The translations under genes and the position numbers were made by a program. A stretch of DNA of 64,000 bases from Planctomycetota bacterium (GTDB lineage: Bacteria; Planctomycetota; UBA1135; UBA2386): the NCBI GenBank assembly GCA_025459175.1, contig JALORC010000009.1, positions 25,945 to 89,944 on the forward strand, in the 5' to 3' direction. The notes beneath the pieces are model-generated. The model ran no database searches, was not told the origin of the DNA, and worked only from the letters and a program-made list of their open reading frames with translations. This document shows positions 45,726-54,119 of the stretch, piece by piece. How positions within the stretch are numbered: the first letter of the stretch is position 1; the number at the start of each line of letters is the position of its first letter.

Positions 45726-46973
45726 ATGCGGTCTCCTCAGTACTTGCTGTCGTTCGCGCTCCTGTTCGCCCCGGCCTGTGCCCAGGAGGACGAGCTGCCG
45801 GCGTTGCCGGCCGGCCCGGCGCTCGCCTACGTCGATGCGTTCCCGGCGCAGAAGGGCTTCGACCGGCCGCTGTTCGTCGCCTTCACCAATGCCGATCCGG
45901 CGCACGCGTACGTGGTGACGCAGCCCGGCCAGGTGTTCGCGGTGCCGCGCGACGGCAGCAAGGACACCCGGCGCGTGTTCCTCGACCTCGGCAGCAAGGT
46001 GTTCCTCGACAACTGGGAAGAGGGGCTGCTCGGGTTCGCGTTCGACCCGGGCTACACCGACAACGGCTTCGTCTGGTGCTGCTGGTCCGAGCGCATCGAG
46101 CAGCGCGCCGAACCGATGGGCAACGGCAAGCTGGCGAAGAGCAACCGCCAGTCGGTGATCGCCCGCTACGCGACCAAGGCCGGCGACGGTGGCGCGGTCG
46201 CCGATCCGGCCAGCGAGCTGCGAGTGCTCGAGGTGTTCCAGCCGTTCGGCAACCACAACGGCGGCACCATCGAGTTCGGCCCCGACGGCATGCTCTACAT
46301 CGCGCTCGGCGACGGCGGGGCCGCCAACGATCCGTTCGGCAACAGCCAGAGCAAGGCGATGCTGCTCGGCAAGGTGCTGCGCATCGACGTGCGCGCGGCG
46401 AGCAAGCAGAAGCCGTATGCGATCCCGGCCGACAACCCGTTCGTCGGCGAAGCCGGTGCGCGCGGTGAGATCTGGTGCTACGGCGTGCGCAACCCGTGGC
46501 GTATCTCGTTCGACCGCGCCAACGGCGACCTGTGGTGCGGCGACGTCGGCCAGGGCCGCATCGAGGAGGTCGACCGCCTGGTGAAGGGCGGCAACTACGG
46601 TTGGAACCCCATGGAGGCGAGCCAGGAGTTCGAAGGGCGGCGGGAGAAGAGCCCGATCCCGGCCGGCCTGATCGCGCCGGTCGCCGAGTACCAGCACAGC
46701 GAGGGGCTGTCGATCACCGGCGGCTACGTCTACCGCGGCCAGGCGATCCCGGCGCTGCACGGCTGGTTCGTCTACGGCGATTTCATGACGCTGAAGATGT
46801 GGGCCTGCAAGGAAGGCAAGGACGGCGCCGCCAACGCGGTGGTGACGTTGGCACGGGCGCCGCAGCAGGTCGCCAGCTTCGCCGAGGAGCCGGAGGGCGA
46901 GCTGTTGCTGACCGGCTTCGACGGCAAGAAGGGGCGGGTGTGGCGACTGGTCCCGGCACCACAGGCGAAGTGA
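45726..46973 (+). CDS. PQQ-dependent sugar dehydrogenase
   Basis: A 415-aa exported quinoprotein (signal MRSPQYLLSFALLFAPACAQ). Propeller signatures are PFGNHNGGTIEFGPDGMLYI, ALGDGGAAND, EIWCYGVRNPWRISFDRANG, GDVGQGRIEEVDRLVKGGNY and ITGGYVYRG. The NHNGG histidine is conserved. Likely periplasmic aldose dehydrogenase feeding electrons to the respiratory chain. It is a paralog of the 43137 gene but lacks the C-terminal module. The TonB-like gene follows 61 bases downstream on the same strand. Confidence 0.9.
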   Translation: MRSPQYLLSFALLFAPACAQEDELPALPAGPALAYVDAFPAQKGFDRPLFVAFTNADPAHAYVVTQPGQVFAVPRDGSKDTRRVFLDLGSKVFLDNWEEGLLGFAFDPGYTDNGFVWCCWSERIEQRAEPMGNGKLAKSNRQSVIARYATKAGDGGAVADPASELRVLEVFQPFGNHNGGTIEFGPDGMLYIALGDGGAANDPFGNSQSKAMLLGKVLRIDVRAASKQKPYAIPADNPFVGEAGARGEIWCYGVRNPWRISFDRANGDLWCGDVGQGRIEEVDRLVKGGNYGWNPMEASQEFEGRREKSPIPAGLIAPVAEYQHSEGLSITGGYVYRGQAIPALHGWFVYGDFMTLKMWACKEGKDGAANAVVTLARAPQQVASFAEEPEGELLLTGFDGKKGRVWRLVPAPQAK

Positions 46974-47034
46974 CTTCCGGCCCGCGGTTGCGGCTGAACC
47001 GGCCGCGGCGCGCTATCGTTCCCGCCCTCCGCCC

Positions 47035-47712
47035 GTGCGCACCGGCCTGATGATCCTGTCCTGCGTCCTGCACGGCGCCGTGGTCACCGCGGCGCTGGGG
47101 CTCGGCGTCTATTCGGGGCGGCGGCTGCAGGCCCCGGCGCCGTTGGTGCAGATCGCGACGTCGCTGCCTAGTCCGCCCGCGGCAGCGCCAGCCGCGGTCG
47201 AGCTGCCGGTGGTGGTCGTGGAAGCGGTGCACGAACCGGAGGTGGAGTCCCCCGACCCCGACGAACAGGTTGCGCCGCAGCTGTCGACCGACCTCACGCC
47301 GCGACGCGATCCACTGCTGCCGTCCCGCGAGCGCGTGCGCGCGCCGCGGCGGCCGCCGGAGCCGGTGACCACGACCAGCGAGACGCCACCAGCCGCCGAA
47401 CCCGCGCCCGCCGCCGCCGAGTCGCTGCCGGACGTCGAGGCGGAGCCGCGGGCCGACAACGAACCGCCGCGTTACCCCGAGGAGGCGCGTCGTCGAGGCC
47501 AGGAAGGCACCGTGATCGTGCTCGCGGCGGTCGCCGTCGATGGCCTCGTGCTCGAGGTCGCGCTGCAGTCGCCGTCGCCGCATCCCGAGCTCAACCGCGA
47601 GGCGCTGCGCGCGGTGCGGCGCTGGCGGTTCGAGCCGGCGCGGCGCGGTGGGGTCGCCGTTGCCGTGACGACCCCGGTCTCGGTCGTGTTCCGGCTGCAG
47701 GATCCGCGCTGA
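47035..47712 (+). CDS. TonB-like energy transducer
   Basis: A 225-aa protein starting at GTG. The N-terminal membrane helix (LMILSCVLHGAVVTAALGLG) is followed by a long proline/glutamate/alanine-rich linker. A TonB C-terminal domain then contains PPRYPEEARRRGQEGTVIV and REALRAVRRWRFEPARRGG. TonB couples the inner-membrane proton gradient to outer-membrane receptors. ExbB and ExbD are not in the window. Confidence 0.85.
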   Translation: MRTGLMILSCVLHGAVVTAALGLGVYSGRRLQAPAPLVQIATSLPSPPAAAPAAVELPVVVVEAVHEPEVESPDPDEQVAPQLSTDLTPRRDPLLPSRERVRAPRRPPEPVTTTSETPPAAEPAPAAAESLPDVEAEPRADNEPPRYPEEARRRGQEGTVIVLAAVAVDGLVLEVALQSPSPHPELNREALRAVRRWRFEPARRGGVAVAVTTPVSVVFRLQDPR

Positions 47713-47761
47713 CGCCGGCTCGTTCGGCCGCGCCGCGCCGCCGCGCGAACGTCAGCCGGCG
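47713..47761. terminator. Bidirectional hairpin overlapping glycosyltransferase stop
   Basis: CGCCGGCT (47713-47720) pairs with AGCCGGCG (47754-47761), and CGTTCG (47721-47726) pairs with CGAACG (47746-47751), giving a long stem with a small bulge. It lies between the convergent TonB-like and glycosyltransferase genes and includes the stop of the latter. Confidence 0.5.
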
Positions 47762-48972
47762 AACGTCACCCCGAGTTCCGCCAGCAGGTAGTCGAGCCGC
47801 TGGTAGATGCGTTCCCAGCGCCATTCGCGCCGCACCCAGGCCGCCGCGGCGAGCCCCATCGCCCGCGCCCGCTCCGGCGCCGCGAACAGCTCGCTGGTGC
47901 CGGCGATCGTCGCCGCTTCGCCGTCGGCGATCGTCAGCGTGCCGGCCGGCACGTCGCCGAGGCCCTGCGATGCCTGCGGTGACGAGACCATCGGCAGCCC
48001 CATGCTCATCGCCTCGAGCACCTTGTTCTGCACGCCGCGCGCGAGGCGCAGCGGTGCGATCGCGACCGACGCCCGGTCGAACCACGGTGGTGTGGTCGGC
48101 ACTCGCCCGGTGACGGTGATGCCGGGTTGCTGGGCCAGCGCCTGCACCTTGGCGACCGGCTTGCTGCCGACCACCAGCAGGCGCGCGTCGGGGAAGCGCT
48201 GGCGCAACGCCGGCCAACAGCGCTCGACGAACCAGCACACGCCGTCGACGTTGGGTTCGTAGTCCATCACGCCGGTGAAGATCGCCGTGTGCGGATGGCG
48301 TTCGGCAGTGGCCGCGGCGGTGAAGTGCTCGACGTCGACGCCGTTGGGCAGCACCACCGGATCGACGCCGGGAATGCGTTCGCGGAACAGCGCGCGTTCG
48401 ACGTCGCTGACCACCAGCGACCGCGAGAACGAGCGGGCGACGCGGTCCTCGAACGCCAGCAGGCGGGTGGCCTCGCGGCCGTAGATCCAGCGCCCGAGCG
48501 CGCCGCTCACCTTGGCGTACTGGCGCCACTTGTCGGAGTCGAGCTCGGCGAAGTGCATCACCTTGGCGCCGGCCGGTTCGTCGAGCGCGTACTGCGCCAT
48601 CGACGACGAGTAGACGAAGCAGAGGTCCGGCGGTCGTCCGTGCGACCAGCGCCGCATCGCCGCCCGCAGCGCGCCGTGGCGGAAGAACGGCAGCGTCAGC
48701 GCCTCACCGGTCAGCAGGCCGCGCATGCTGGTCAGCTTGCGGGCCCGGCGGTCGAGCCGCGGCGCCACGATCTCGCGACAGCGACTGGCGAGAAACGCGA
48801 CACCTTCGGCGTCGCGGTCCTCTTCCTGGAAGCAGCCGATGTGCAGGTCGGCGCCGCGCTGCATCAGGTGCTGCAGCAGGTGCCAGGTCGTGATGCGGTC
48901 GCCGCGGTCGGGCGGCCACGGCACACGCTGGCAGAGGAACACGACCTTGGGAGATGGCTTCGGAGAGTTCAC
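47752..48972 (-). CDS. GT4 sugar transferase, Stp1-like (PEP-CTERM/XrtA-associated family)
   Basis: A 406-aa GT-B glycosyltransferase. The N-terminus (FLCQRVPWPPDRGDRITTWH) is the hallmark of the TIGR03087-type sugar transferases linked to PEP-CTERM/exosortase exopolysaccharide loci. The C-terminal nucleotide-sugar domain has FTGVMDYEPNVDGVCWFVER, LLVVGSKPVAKV and KVLEAMSMGLPMVSS. No exosortase or PEP-CTERM protein is seen in the window. Divergent from the HDOD gene, at the left edge of the glycan cluster. Confidence 0.88.
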   Translation of the reverse strand: MNSPKPSPKVVFLCQRVPWPPDRGDRITTWHLLQHLMQRGADLHIGCFQEEDRDAEGVAFLASRCREIVAPRLDRRARKLTSMRGLLTGEALTLPFFRHGALRAAMRRWSHGRPPDLCFVYSSSMAQYALDEPAGAKVMHFAELDSDKWRQYAKVSGALGRWIYGREATRLLAFEDRVARSFSRSLVVSDVERALFRERIPGVDPVVLPNGVDVEHFTAAATAERHPHTAIFTGVMDYEPNVDGVCWFVERCWPALRQRFPDARLLVVGSKPVAKVQALAQQPGITVTGRVPTTPPWFDRASVAIAPLRLARGVQNKVLEAMSMGLPMVSSPQASQGLGDVPAGTLTIADGEAATIAGTSELFAAPERARAMGLAAAAWVRREWRWERIYQRLDYLLAELGVTFAG

Positions 48973-49033
48973 GGCGAGTCGGCGTCAAGGTGCTGCCGGG
49001 TGCGCCCCGATACAAGGGTCGGAGCAGAACGGC

Positions 49034-49909
49034 ATGTCACAGCAGTCGACCGGTCCATCGACCACCATCCTGGGGCTGGTGAACAGCACCATCGAGCTGC
49101 CGACCATGCCCGAGGTGCTGCTGAAGCTCAACGAGGTCATGGCGCGCAGCGACGCCTCCGCCGCCGACGTGGCAAAGGTGGTCGGCGCCGATCCGGCGGT
49201 CGCGACCAACGTGCTGCGCATCGTCAACAGCGCCTACTACGGACTGCAGGTCAGGGTTTCCGCGGTCACGCTGGCGATCTCGGTGATGGGCTTCAACATG
49301 ACCAAGAAGGTCGCGTTGAAGGCGGCGGTGTTCTCCGCGTTCGGCAAGCGGCGCGAGAAGATCCAGCACTTCGACCCGGCGGTGTTCTGGAAGCACGCGG
49401 TGTTCACCGGCGTCGCGGCGCGGGCGCTGGCGCAGGCCTCGACGGTGTTCGCCGACATGCACCCCGAGGACACCTACATCGCCGGCCTGCTGCACGACAT
49501 CGGCAAGATCATCCTGATGGAGAAGGCGGCGCCGCGCTACCTGGCGATGCTGCGCAAGTCCGTGCAGCAGGGCCGCCCCGAGGTCGAGGTCGAGGCCGAG
49601 GACTTCGGCTTCACCCATGCCGACGTCGGTTCGGTGCTCGCGATCAAGTGGTCGTTGCCCGAGGATCTTGCGATCGCGATCCGCTACCATCACGCGCCCT
49701 CGAAGGACCCCTTTCATCGCTCCCTCTCGTCCCTCATCCACCTTGCCGATCACCTCGCCTGGCTCGGCAGCACCCCGTCGACCGTCGGCACGCCGATGGG
49801 GGCGCTCGACCCCGAGGTGCATGCGCAGATCGGCCTCGATCCTGCCCAGGTGGAAGCCCTGTTGCCGCAGATCCAGGCGGATTTCGCCGCGTCCGAGCTG
49901 CCCTGGTGA
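49034..49909 (+). CDS. HDOD-domain signalling protein
   Basis: A 291-aa protein consisting mainly of an HDOD domain (residues 20-215): LPTMPEVLLKLNEVM, NVLRIVNSAYYGLQV, YIAGLLHDIGKIILME, FTHADVGSVLAIKWSLPEDL. HDOD proteins act as adaptors in signalling, motility and surface-attachment control; most lack hydrolase activity. GGAG lies 8 bases before the ATG. It is 39 bases upstream of the flippase, so it may be the first gene of the glycan operon and could link it to signalling. Confidence 0.88.
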   Translation: MSQQSTGPSTTILGLVNSTIELPTMPEVLLKLNEVMARSDASAADVAKVVGADPAVATNVLRIVNSAYYGLQVRVSAVTLAISVMGFNMTKKVALKAAVFSAFGKRREKIQHFDPAVFWKHAVFTGVAARALAQASTVFADMHPEDTYIAGLLHDIGKIILMEKAAPRYLAMLRKSVQQGRPEVEVEAEDFGFTHADVGSVLAIKWSLPEDLAIAIRYHHAPSKDPFHRSLSSLIHLADHLAWLGSTPSTVGTPMGALDPEVHAQIGLDPAQVEALLPQIQADFAASELPW

Positions 49910-49948
49910 TGCGGCGAACTCGTCGACCTCGATGAGGCAGGGGCGCGC

Positions 49949-51379
49949 ATGAACTTCCGGCGCTGGGTCGTCTTCACGTTCCTGATCCACGTGCTGGTCA
50001 TCGTCATCGACAAGGGCGGTGGCCTGGTGCTGTACGGCCTCACCGCCGATCAGCCCAAGGAGCACGGCAAGGCGGGCATCGCCGCCTCGCTGCCGTTCAT
50101 CCTCGGTTCCATCGCCAACCTCGGCCTCGCCACCTCGCTGGTGTTCTTCGTCCGCCGCGGTCGCTACCCGGCCCAGGTCGCGTTCGAGACGTCGATGACG
50201 GTGGCCCTGGTGTGGGGCGGCTTCGTCGCCGTCACGGCGGCGCTGTTCACGTTGTTCGTGCTGCCACAGATCGACCCGGCGTGGTCGTTCAACCCGTGGA
50301 TCGTGGTGCCGGTGTGCGCCAGCGTGCCGCTGCTGCTGCTGACCAGCTACGCCAACAGCACCCAGCTCGCGACCGAGCGCATCAAGGACTACGGCCTGGT
50401 GCACCTGGTCACGTCGCTGGCGTTCCTGCCGGCGTTCTTCGTCTGCTTCTACTGGCTCGGCGGCAAGGTCGCCGGGGGCCACGCGCCGGTCGCCGTCGCA
50501 TGGGGACGACTGCTGTCGTGCGCGATCGTGTTCGGCGTCACGCTGTTGCTGGTGCGCAAGATCGTCAAGTTGCGCCTGCGGGTGGACCAGACCTACCTGC
50601 GCGAGTCGGTGCGCTATGGCTGGCGTGCCAACCTGTCGTCGACGTTGACCTACCTGAACCACCGGCTCGATCTGCTGGTGCTCGGAGCGGTCGGCTTCGC
50701 GCACAACTGCGAGCAGGGTCACGCATCGAAGGAAGCCGAGGACCTGGCCAACGTCCAGGTCGCCTTCTATTCGATGGCGACCACCTGGGCCGAGCTGGTC
50801 TGGCACTTCCCGGAGGCGATGCGGGACCTGTTCTTCAGCAAGGTGGCCGGCAGTTCGCACGAGCAGGCGCGGCAGTTGACTCCGGTGCTGTCGCGGCTCG
50901 GGCTGGCGATCTCGCTGGTCGGCGCGCTGCTGATCGTGCTGCTGATGGACCCGATGATGGCGCTCGTGTCGGTGATGTTCGGCCGCGCCGACTCGACATG
51001 GCACAACGGCTGGAGCGAGCAGGTCGGCGCCTGCCTGTGGATGCTGGTGCCCGGCACCGCCGCCTTCACGGTGTCCAAGGTGCTGCAGGCCGACCTCGCG
51101 GCCCGCGATCGCCTGCAGACCTGCGTCAATGCCCAGCTCGTGGTGCTGGTGACGATGCTGGTGCTCGACGTGCTGCTGATCCCGCAGTACGAGGCGGTCG
51201 GCGCGGCGGCGGCGTCGACGGCTTCCTACGTGTTGGGCACGATCTACACGCTGTGGGCCTACGGCCGGCAGACCGACACCCCGGTCTGGCGCTGCCTGTT
51301 CGTGCATCGCAGCGACCTGCGCTACATTCGCGAGATCGTGATCGCCATCCTCGGCAAACTGCGGAGCAAGCGCGCATGA
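49949..51379 (+). CDS. Polysaccharide flippase (Wzx/MurJ-like)
   Basis: A 476-aa integral membrane protein with about 12 hydrophobic helices (for example WVVFTFLIHVLVIVIDKGGG, ISLVGALLIVLLMDPMMALV). The organisation and position fit the MOP superfamily of lipid-linked oligosaccharide flippases, which move undecaprenyl-linked glycans across the inner membrane. The stop overlaps the start of the GT2 gene (ATGA), marking an operon. Confidence 0.87.
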   Translation: MNFRRWVVFTFLIHVLVIVIDKGGGLVLYGLTADQPKEHGKAGIAASLPFILGSIANLGLATSLVFFVRRGRYPAQVAFETSMTVALVWGGFVAVTAALFTLFVLPQIDPAWSFNPWIVVPVCASVPLLLLTSYANSTQLATERIKDYGLVHLVTSLAFLPAFFVCFYWLGGKVAGGHAPVAVAWGRLLSCAIVFGVTLLLVRKIVKLRLRVDQTYLRESVRYGWRANLSSTLTYLNHRLDLLVLGAVGFAHNCEQGHASKEAEDLANVQVAFYSMATTWAELVWHFPEAMRDLFFSKVAGSSHEQARQLTPVLSRLGLAISLVGALLIVLLMDPMMALVSVMFGRADSTWHNGWSEQVGACLWMLVPGTAAFTVSKVLQADLAARDRLQTCVNAQLVVLVTMLVLDVLLIPQYEAVGAAAASTASYVLGTIYTLWAYGRQTDTPVWRCLFVHRSDLRYIREIVIAILGKLRSKRA

Positions 51380-52248
51380 GTCGCACGGCCCCCGTCACGG
51401 TGATCGTCCCGGCCTACAACGCCGCGCCGTTCCTGGCGGTGACGCTGCAGTCGTTGCACCAGCAGACCACGGTCCCCGAGCGGATCGTGGTGGTCGACGA
51501 CGGCTCGACCGACGACACCGCGGCGATCGCCGAGCAGAACGGCGCCGTGGTGGTGCGGCAGCAGCGCAAGGGGCCCGGCGCGGCCCGCAACCGGGGTCTC
51601 GAGGGGGCCGCCAGCGAGTTCGTCGCCTTCCTCGATGCGGACGACTGGTACGTGCCGGACAAGCTCGAGCGCTCGATCGAGCAACTCGACGAGCTGAAGG
51701 CCTGCTGCCTGTGCACCGATGCGTGGATCGTGCGCGACGACCGCATCGAGGGCCGCAAGAACCAGCAGCGCGTCGTGCCGTCGGTGCTGACGATGGAACT
51801 GCTGCTGCGCGGCAACCCGGTCATCTGCAGCAGCGTGGTCGCGCGCCGCGAGGCGGTGCAGACCGCCGGTGGTTTCGACGAGAACCCGGACCTGATCGCC
51901 ACCGAGGACTTCGATCTGTGGCTGCGCATGGCCGAACGCGAGCCGCTCGCCTACCTGCCGCAGCCGATGACGTTCTACCGCGTGCACTCGGGCAGCCTGT
52001 CCGCGAACTCGCGCTTCATGCGCGGCGTCGACAACATCCTGGCGCGGGTCAGCGAACGCCACGACGGCGAGGCCCACTTCCAGAACCTGGTGCGGCGCCG
52101 CCGCGCCGAGGTGCGCCTCGACCTCGCCTGGGACCTGCTGCAGCAGGGGCGCAAGCAGGAGGCGCGGGCGCTGATCGCCGAGGCCGACGGCCTGGCGCGG
52201 ACCTGGAAGGCGATGCGCATGCGGCTGCGCAGCCTGTTGCCGCGATGA
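51376..52248 (+). CDS. GT2 family glycosyltransferase
   Basis: A 290-aa inverting GT-A glycosyltransferase. Motifs are VTVIVPAYNAAPFLAVTLQS, IVVVDDGSTDDTAAIA, GPGAARNRGLE and FVAFLDADDWYVPDKLE (DxD), plus the acceptor/catalytic EDFDLWLRMAE. It should add a sugar to a growing cell-surface glycan. Coupled to the flippase upstream and to the BtpA-like gene downstream by four-base overlaps. Confidence 0.94.
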   Translation: MSRTAPVTVIVPAYNAAPFLAVTLQSLHQQTTVPERIVVVDDGSTDDTAAIAEQNGAVVVRQQRKGPGAARNRGLEGAASEFVAFLDADDWYVPDKLERSIEQLDELKACCLCTDAWIVRDDRIEGRKNQQRVVPSVLTMELLLRGNPVICSSVVARREAVQTAGGFDENPDLIATEDFDLWLRMAEREPLAYLPQPMTFYRVHSGSLSANSRFMRGVDNILARVSERHDGEAHFQNLVRRRRAEVRLDLAWDLLQQGRKQEARALIAEADGLARTWKAMRMRLRSLLPR

Positions 52249-53039
52249 CGCCGCACCGACCGCTGCTCGGGGTCGTGCACCTGCACGCGTTGCCCTCGTC
52301 GGCGCGCCATCGTTCGATGGCGGCGGTGCTGGCGAGCGCGATCGCCGACGCGCGCGCCTACGCCGCCGGCGGCTGCGATGGCCTGGTGATCGAGAACTTC
52401 GGCGACGCGCCGTTCCACAAGGGCACGGCGGCCGATCCGGTGCCGCCCGATGTCACCGCCGGCCTCGCGGTGGTGGCGCAGCGGGTGCACGACGAGACCG
52501 GGTTGCCGCTGGCGATCAACTGCCTGCGCAACGACGGTTACGCGGCGCTCGGGATCGCCGCCGTGGTCGGCGCCCGCTGGGTCCGCGTCAACGTGCTGGC
52601 CTCGGCCTACGTGACCGACCAGGGGCTGATCGAGGGCGAGGCGGCGCGGCTGTTCGCGTATCGCCGCGCGCTGCAGAGCGACACCGCGGTGCTCGCCGAC
52701 TTCCTGGTCAAGCACGCCTCCCCGCTGGCGCCGATCGACGTGGCCACCGGGGCCCGCGACCTGGCCGAACGGTCCGGCGCCGCCGGGTTGGTGCTGTCGG
52801 GTTCTCGCACCGGCGAGCCCGTCGATGTCGCACTTCTCGACACCGTGCGGGCGGCGGTCGGCGCGTTCCCGATCTGGATCGGCTCCGGGCTGTCGGTCGT
52901 GAACGCAGCGGTGCTGTGGCCGCGGGTCGACGGCGCCATCGTCGGTTCCGCCTGTAAACACGACGGTCGGGTCGAGGCCCCGGTCGACGTCGAGCGGGTC
53001 CGGGCGCTGCGCCGGCTGTGCCCGTCCGGACCGCGGTGA
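52245..53039 (+). CDS. BtpA/SgcQ-family TIM-barrel protein
   Basis: A 264-aa protein of the BtpA family. The start LLGVVHLHALPSSARH and the segments ARAYAAGGCDGLVIENFGDA, GLPLAINCLRND and GARWVRVNVLASAYVTDQG are characteristic. Founder members are BtpA (needed for photosystem I accumulation in cyanobacteria) and SgcQ (in a sugar metabolism locus); the biochemical activity is unknown, but the fold suggests an enzyme acting on a phosphorylated sugar or similar. Embedded in a glycan operon by a four-base overlap with the GT2 gene. Confidence 0.9.
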   Translation: MTPHRPLLGVVHLHALPSSARHRSMAAVLASAIADARAYAAGGCDGLVIENFGDAPFHKGTAADPVPPDVTAGLAVVAQRVHDETGLPLAINCLRNDGYAALGIAAVVGARWVRVNVLASAYVTDQGLIEGEAARLFAYRRALQSDTAVLADFLVKHASPLAPIDVATGARDLAERSGAAGLVLSGSRTGEPVDVALLDTVRAAVGAFPIWIGSGLSVVNAAVLWPRVDGAIVGSACKHDGRVEAPVDVERVRALRRLCPSGPR

Positions 53040-53072
53040 AGCCCGCAGGCCCGGCCTGCCGAAAGACGCCGG

Positions 53073-54083
53073 GTGAAGGTCCTGTTGATGACGCCGTCGC
53101 CGACCCACCTGCATCTCGGTGGCATCGCGACCGTGACGCGCTACCGCGAAGGCTTGCAGGGCCGCGGGCATCTGTGTGAGCTGTTCGGCGGCACCAGCGA
53201 AGGCGGCCTCAAGCAGTCGCTCGAAGGGACCATCGGCCGCTTCCGGCCCGACATCGTGCACGCGCACGACGCGCTGCGGACCGGACTCAGCTTGCTCGGG
53301 CTGCGCACGCCGTGGGTCGTGTCGTTGAGCGGCGAGGAACTGCACCAGGACATGCTCGACGACGAACGTGGCCCGCTGGTCTGCGAGGTGGTTCGGCGCG
53401 CGCATCGGGTGATGGTGCCCAACGGCGAGGCCGCCGCGCTGGTCGAGGAGCGCGTGCCCGACGCGGTGGGCAAGATCGACGTCGTGCCGCGGGCGGCGGT
53501 GAAGCTGGCGATCGGCGGCACCGATCTGCGTCGCTCGCTCGGCATCCCGCGGCAGCGCTTCCTGGTGTTCCTGCCCGGCGGGCTGCGCCCGATCAAGGGC
53601 CAGCACCGTGCGATCGGTGTGGTCTCGGTGCTGCGGGCGGCAGGTGCCGACGTCGAGCTGATCGTCGCCGGACCCGATCAGGACGCGGCCTATGCCGACG
53701 GCCTGCGCGCGCTCGGCAAGCAGCCGGGCGTGCGGGTGCTGCCGACGCTGGCGCACGATCGCATGGGCGCCTGCTACACCGATGCCGACGTGGTGCTGAA
53801 CACGTCGCTCAGCGAAGGCGCGTCGCCGGTGATCCTCGAGGCGGGCATCCTCGGCCGCGCGATCGTCGCCGCCGATGCGCCGGGCAACCGCGAGCTGATC
53901 CGGCACAAGGAGACCGGCCTGCTGTTCGGGTCGGAGGAGGACCTGGCCAAGCAGATCCTCGCGCTCTATCGCAATCGGGCTGCCGCCGGTGCGCTCGGCG
54001 TGCGGATCCGCGAGGACTTCCAGCGGCGCTTCGACAGCGACCGGGAGATCGCGACGCTGCTGTCCTCGTACGCGGCGGCGTGA
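53073..54083 (+). CDS. GT4 family glycosyltransferase
   Basis: A 336-aa GT-B glycosyltransferase starting at GTG. The N-domain has MTPSPTHLHLGGIATVTRY; the C-domain has FLPGGLRPIKGQHRAIGVVS, ELIVAGPDQDAAY and the donor-site LSEGASPVILEAGILGRAIV. It lies 33 bases after the BtpA-like gene and ends the operon. Probable role: adding a sugar to the surface glycan. Confidence 0.92.
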   Translation: MKVLLMTPSPTHLHLGGIATVTRYREGLQGRGHLCELFGGTSEGGLKQSLEGTIGRFRPDIVHAHDALRTGLSLLGLRTPWVVSLSGEELHQDMLDDERGPLVCEVVRRAHRVMVPNGEAAALVEERVPDAVGKIDVVPRAAVKLAIGGTDLRRSLGIPRQRFLVFLPGGLRPIKGQHRAIGVVSVLRAAGADVELIVAGPDQDAAYADGLRALGKQPGVRVLPTLAHDRMGACYTDADVVLNTSLSEGASPVILEAGILGRAIVAADAPGNRELIRHKETGLLFGSEEDLAKQILALYRNRAAAGALGVRIREDFQRRFDSDREIATLLSSYAAA

Positions 54084-54119
54084 ACGGAGCACCGGCCTGC
54101 GAACCGGACACGACGCAGC

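Noticed and set aside
49037..51307. Long minus-strand open frame opposite the HDOD and flippase genes
   Set aside because: The translation is rich in His, Arg and Gln with no domain signature, typical of an antisense shadow. The plus-strand genes have clear families.
47752..54083. PEP-CTERM/exosortase system
   Set aside because: Only the Stp1-like transferase belongs to that association; no exosortase or PEP-CTERM tail was found in the window.
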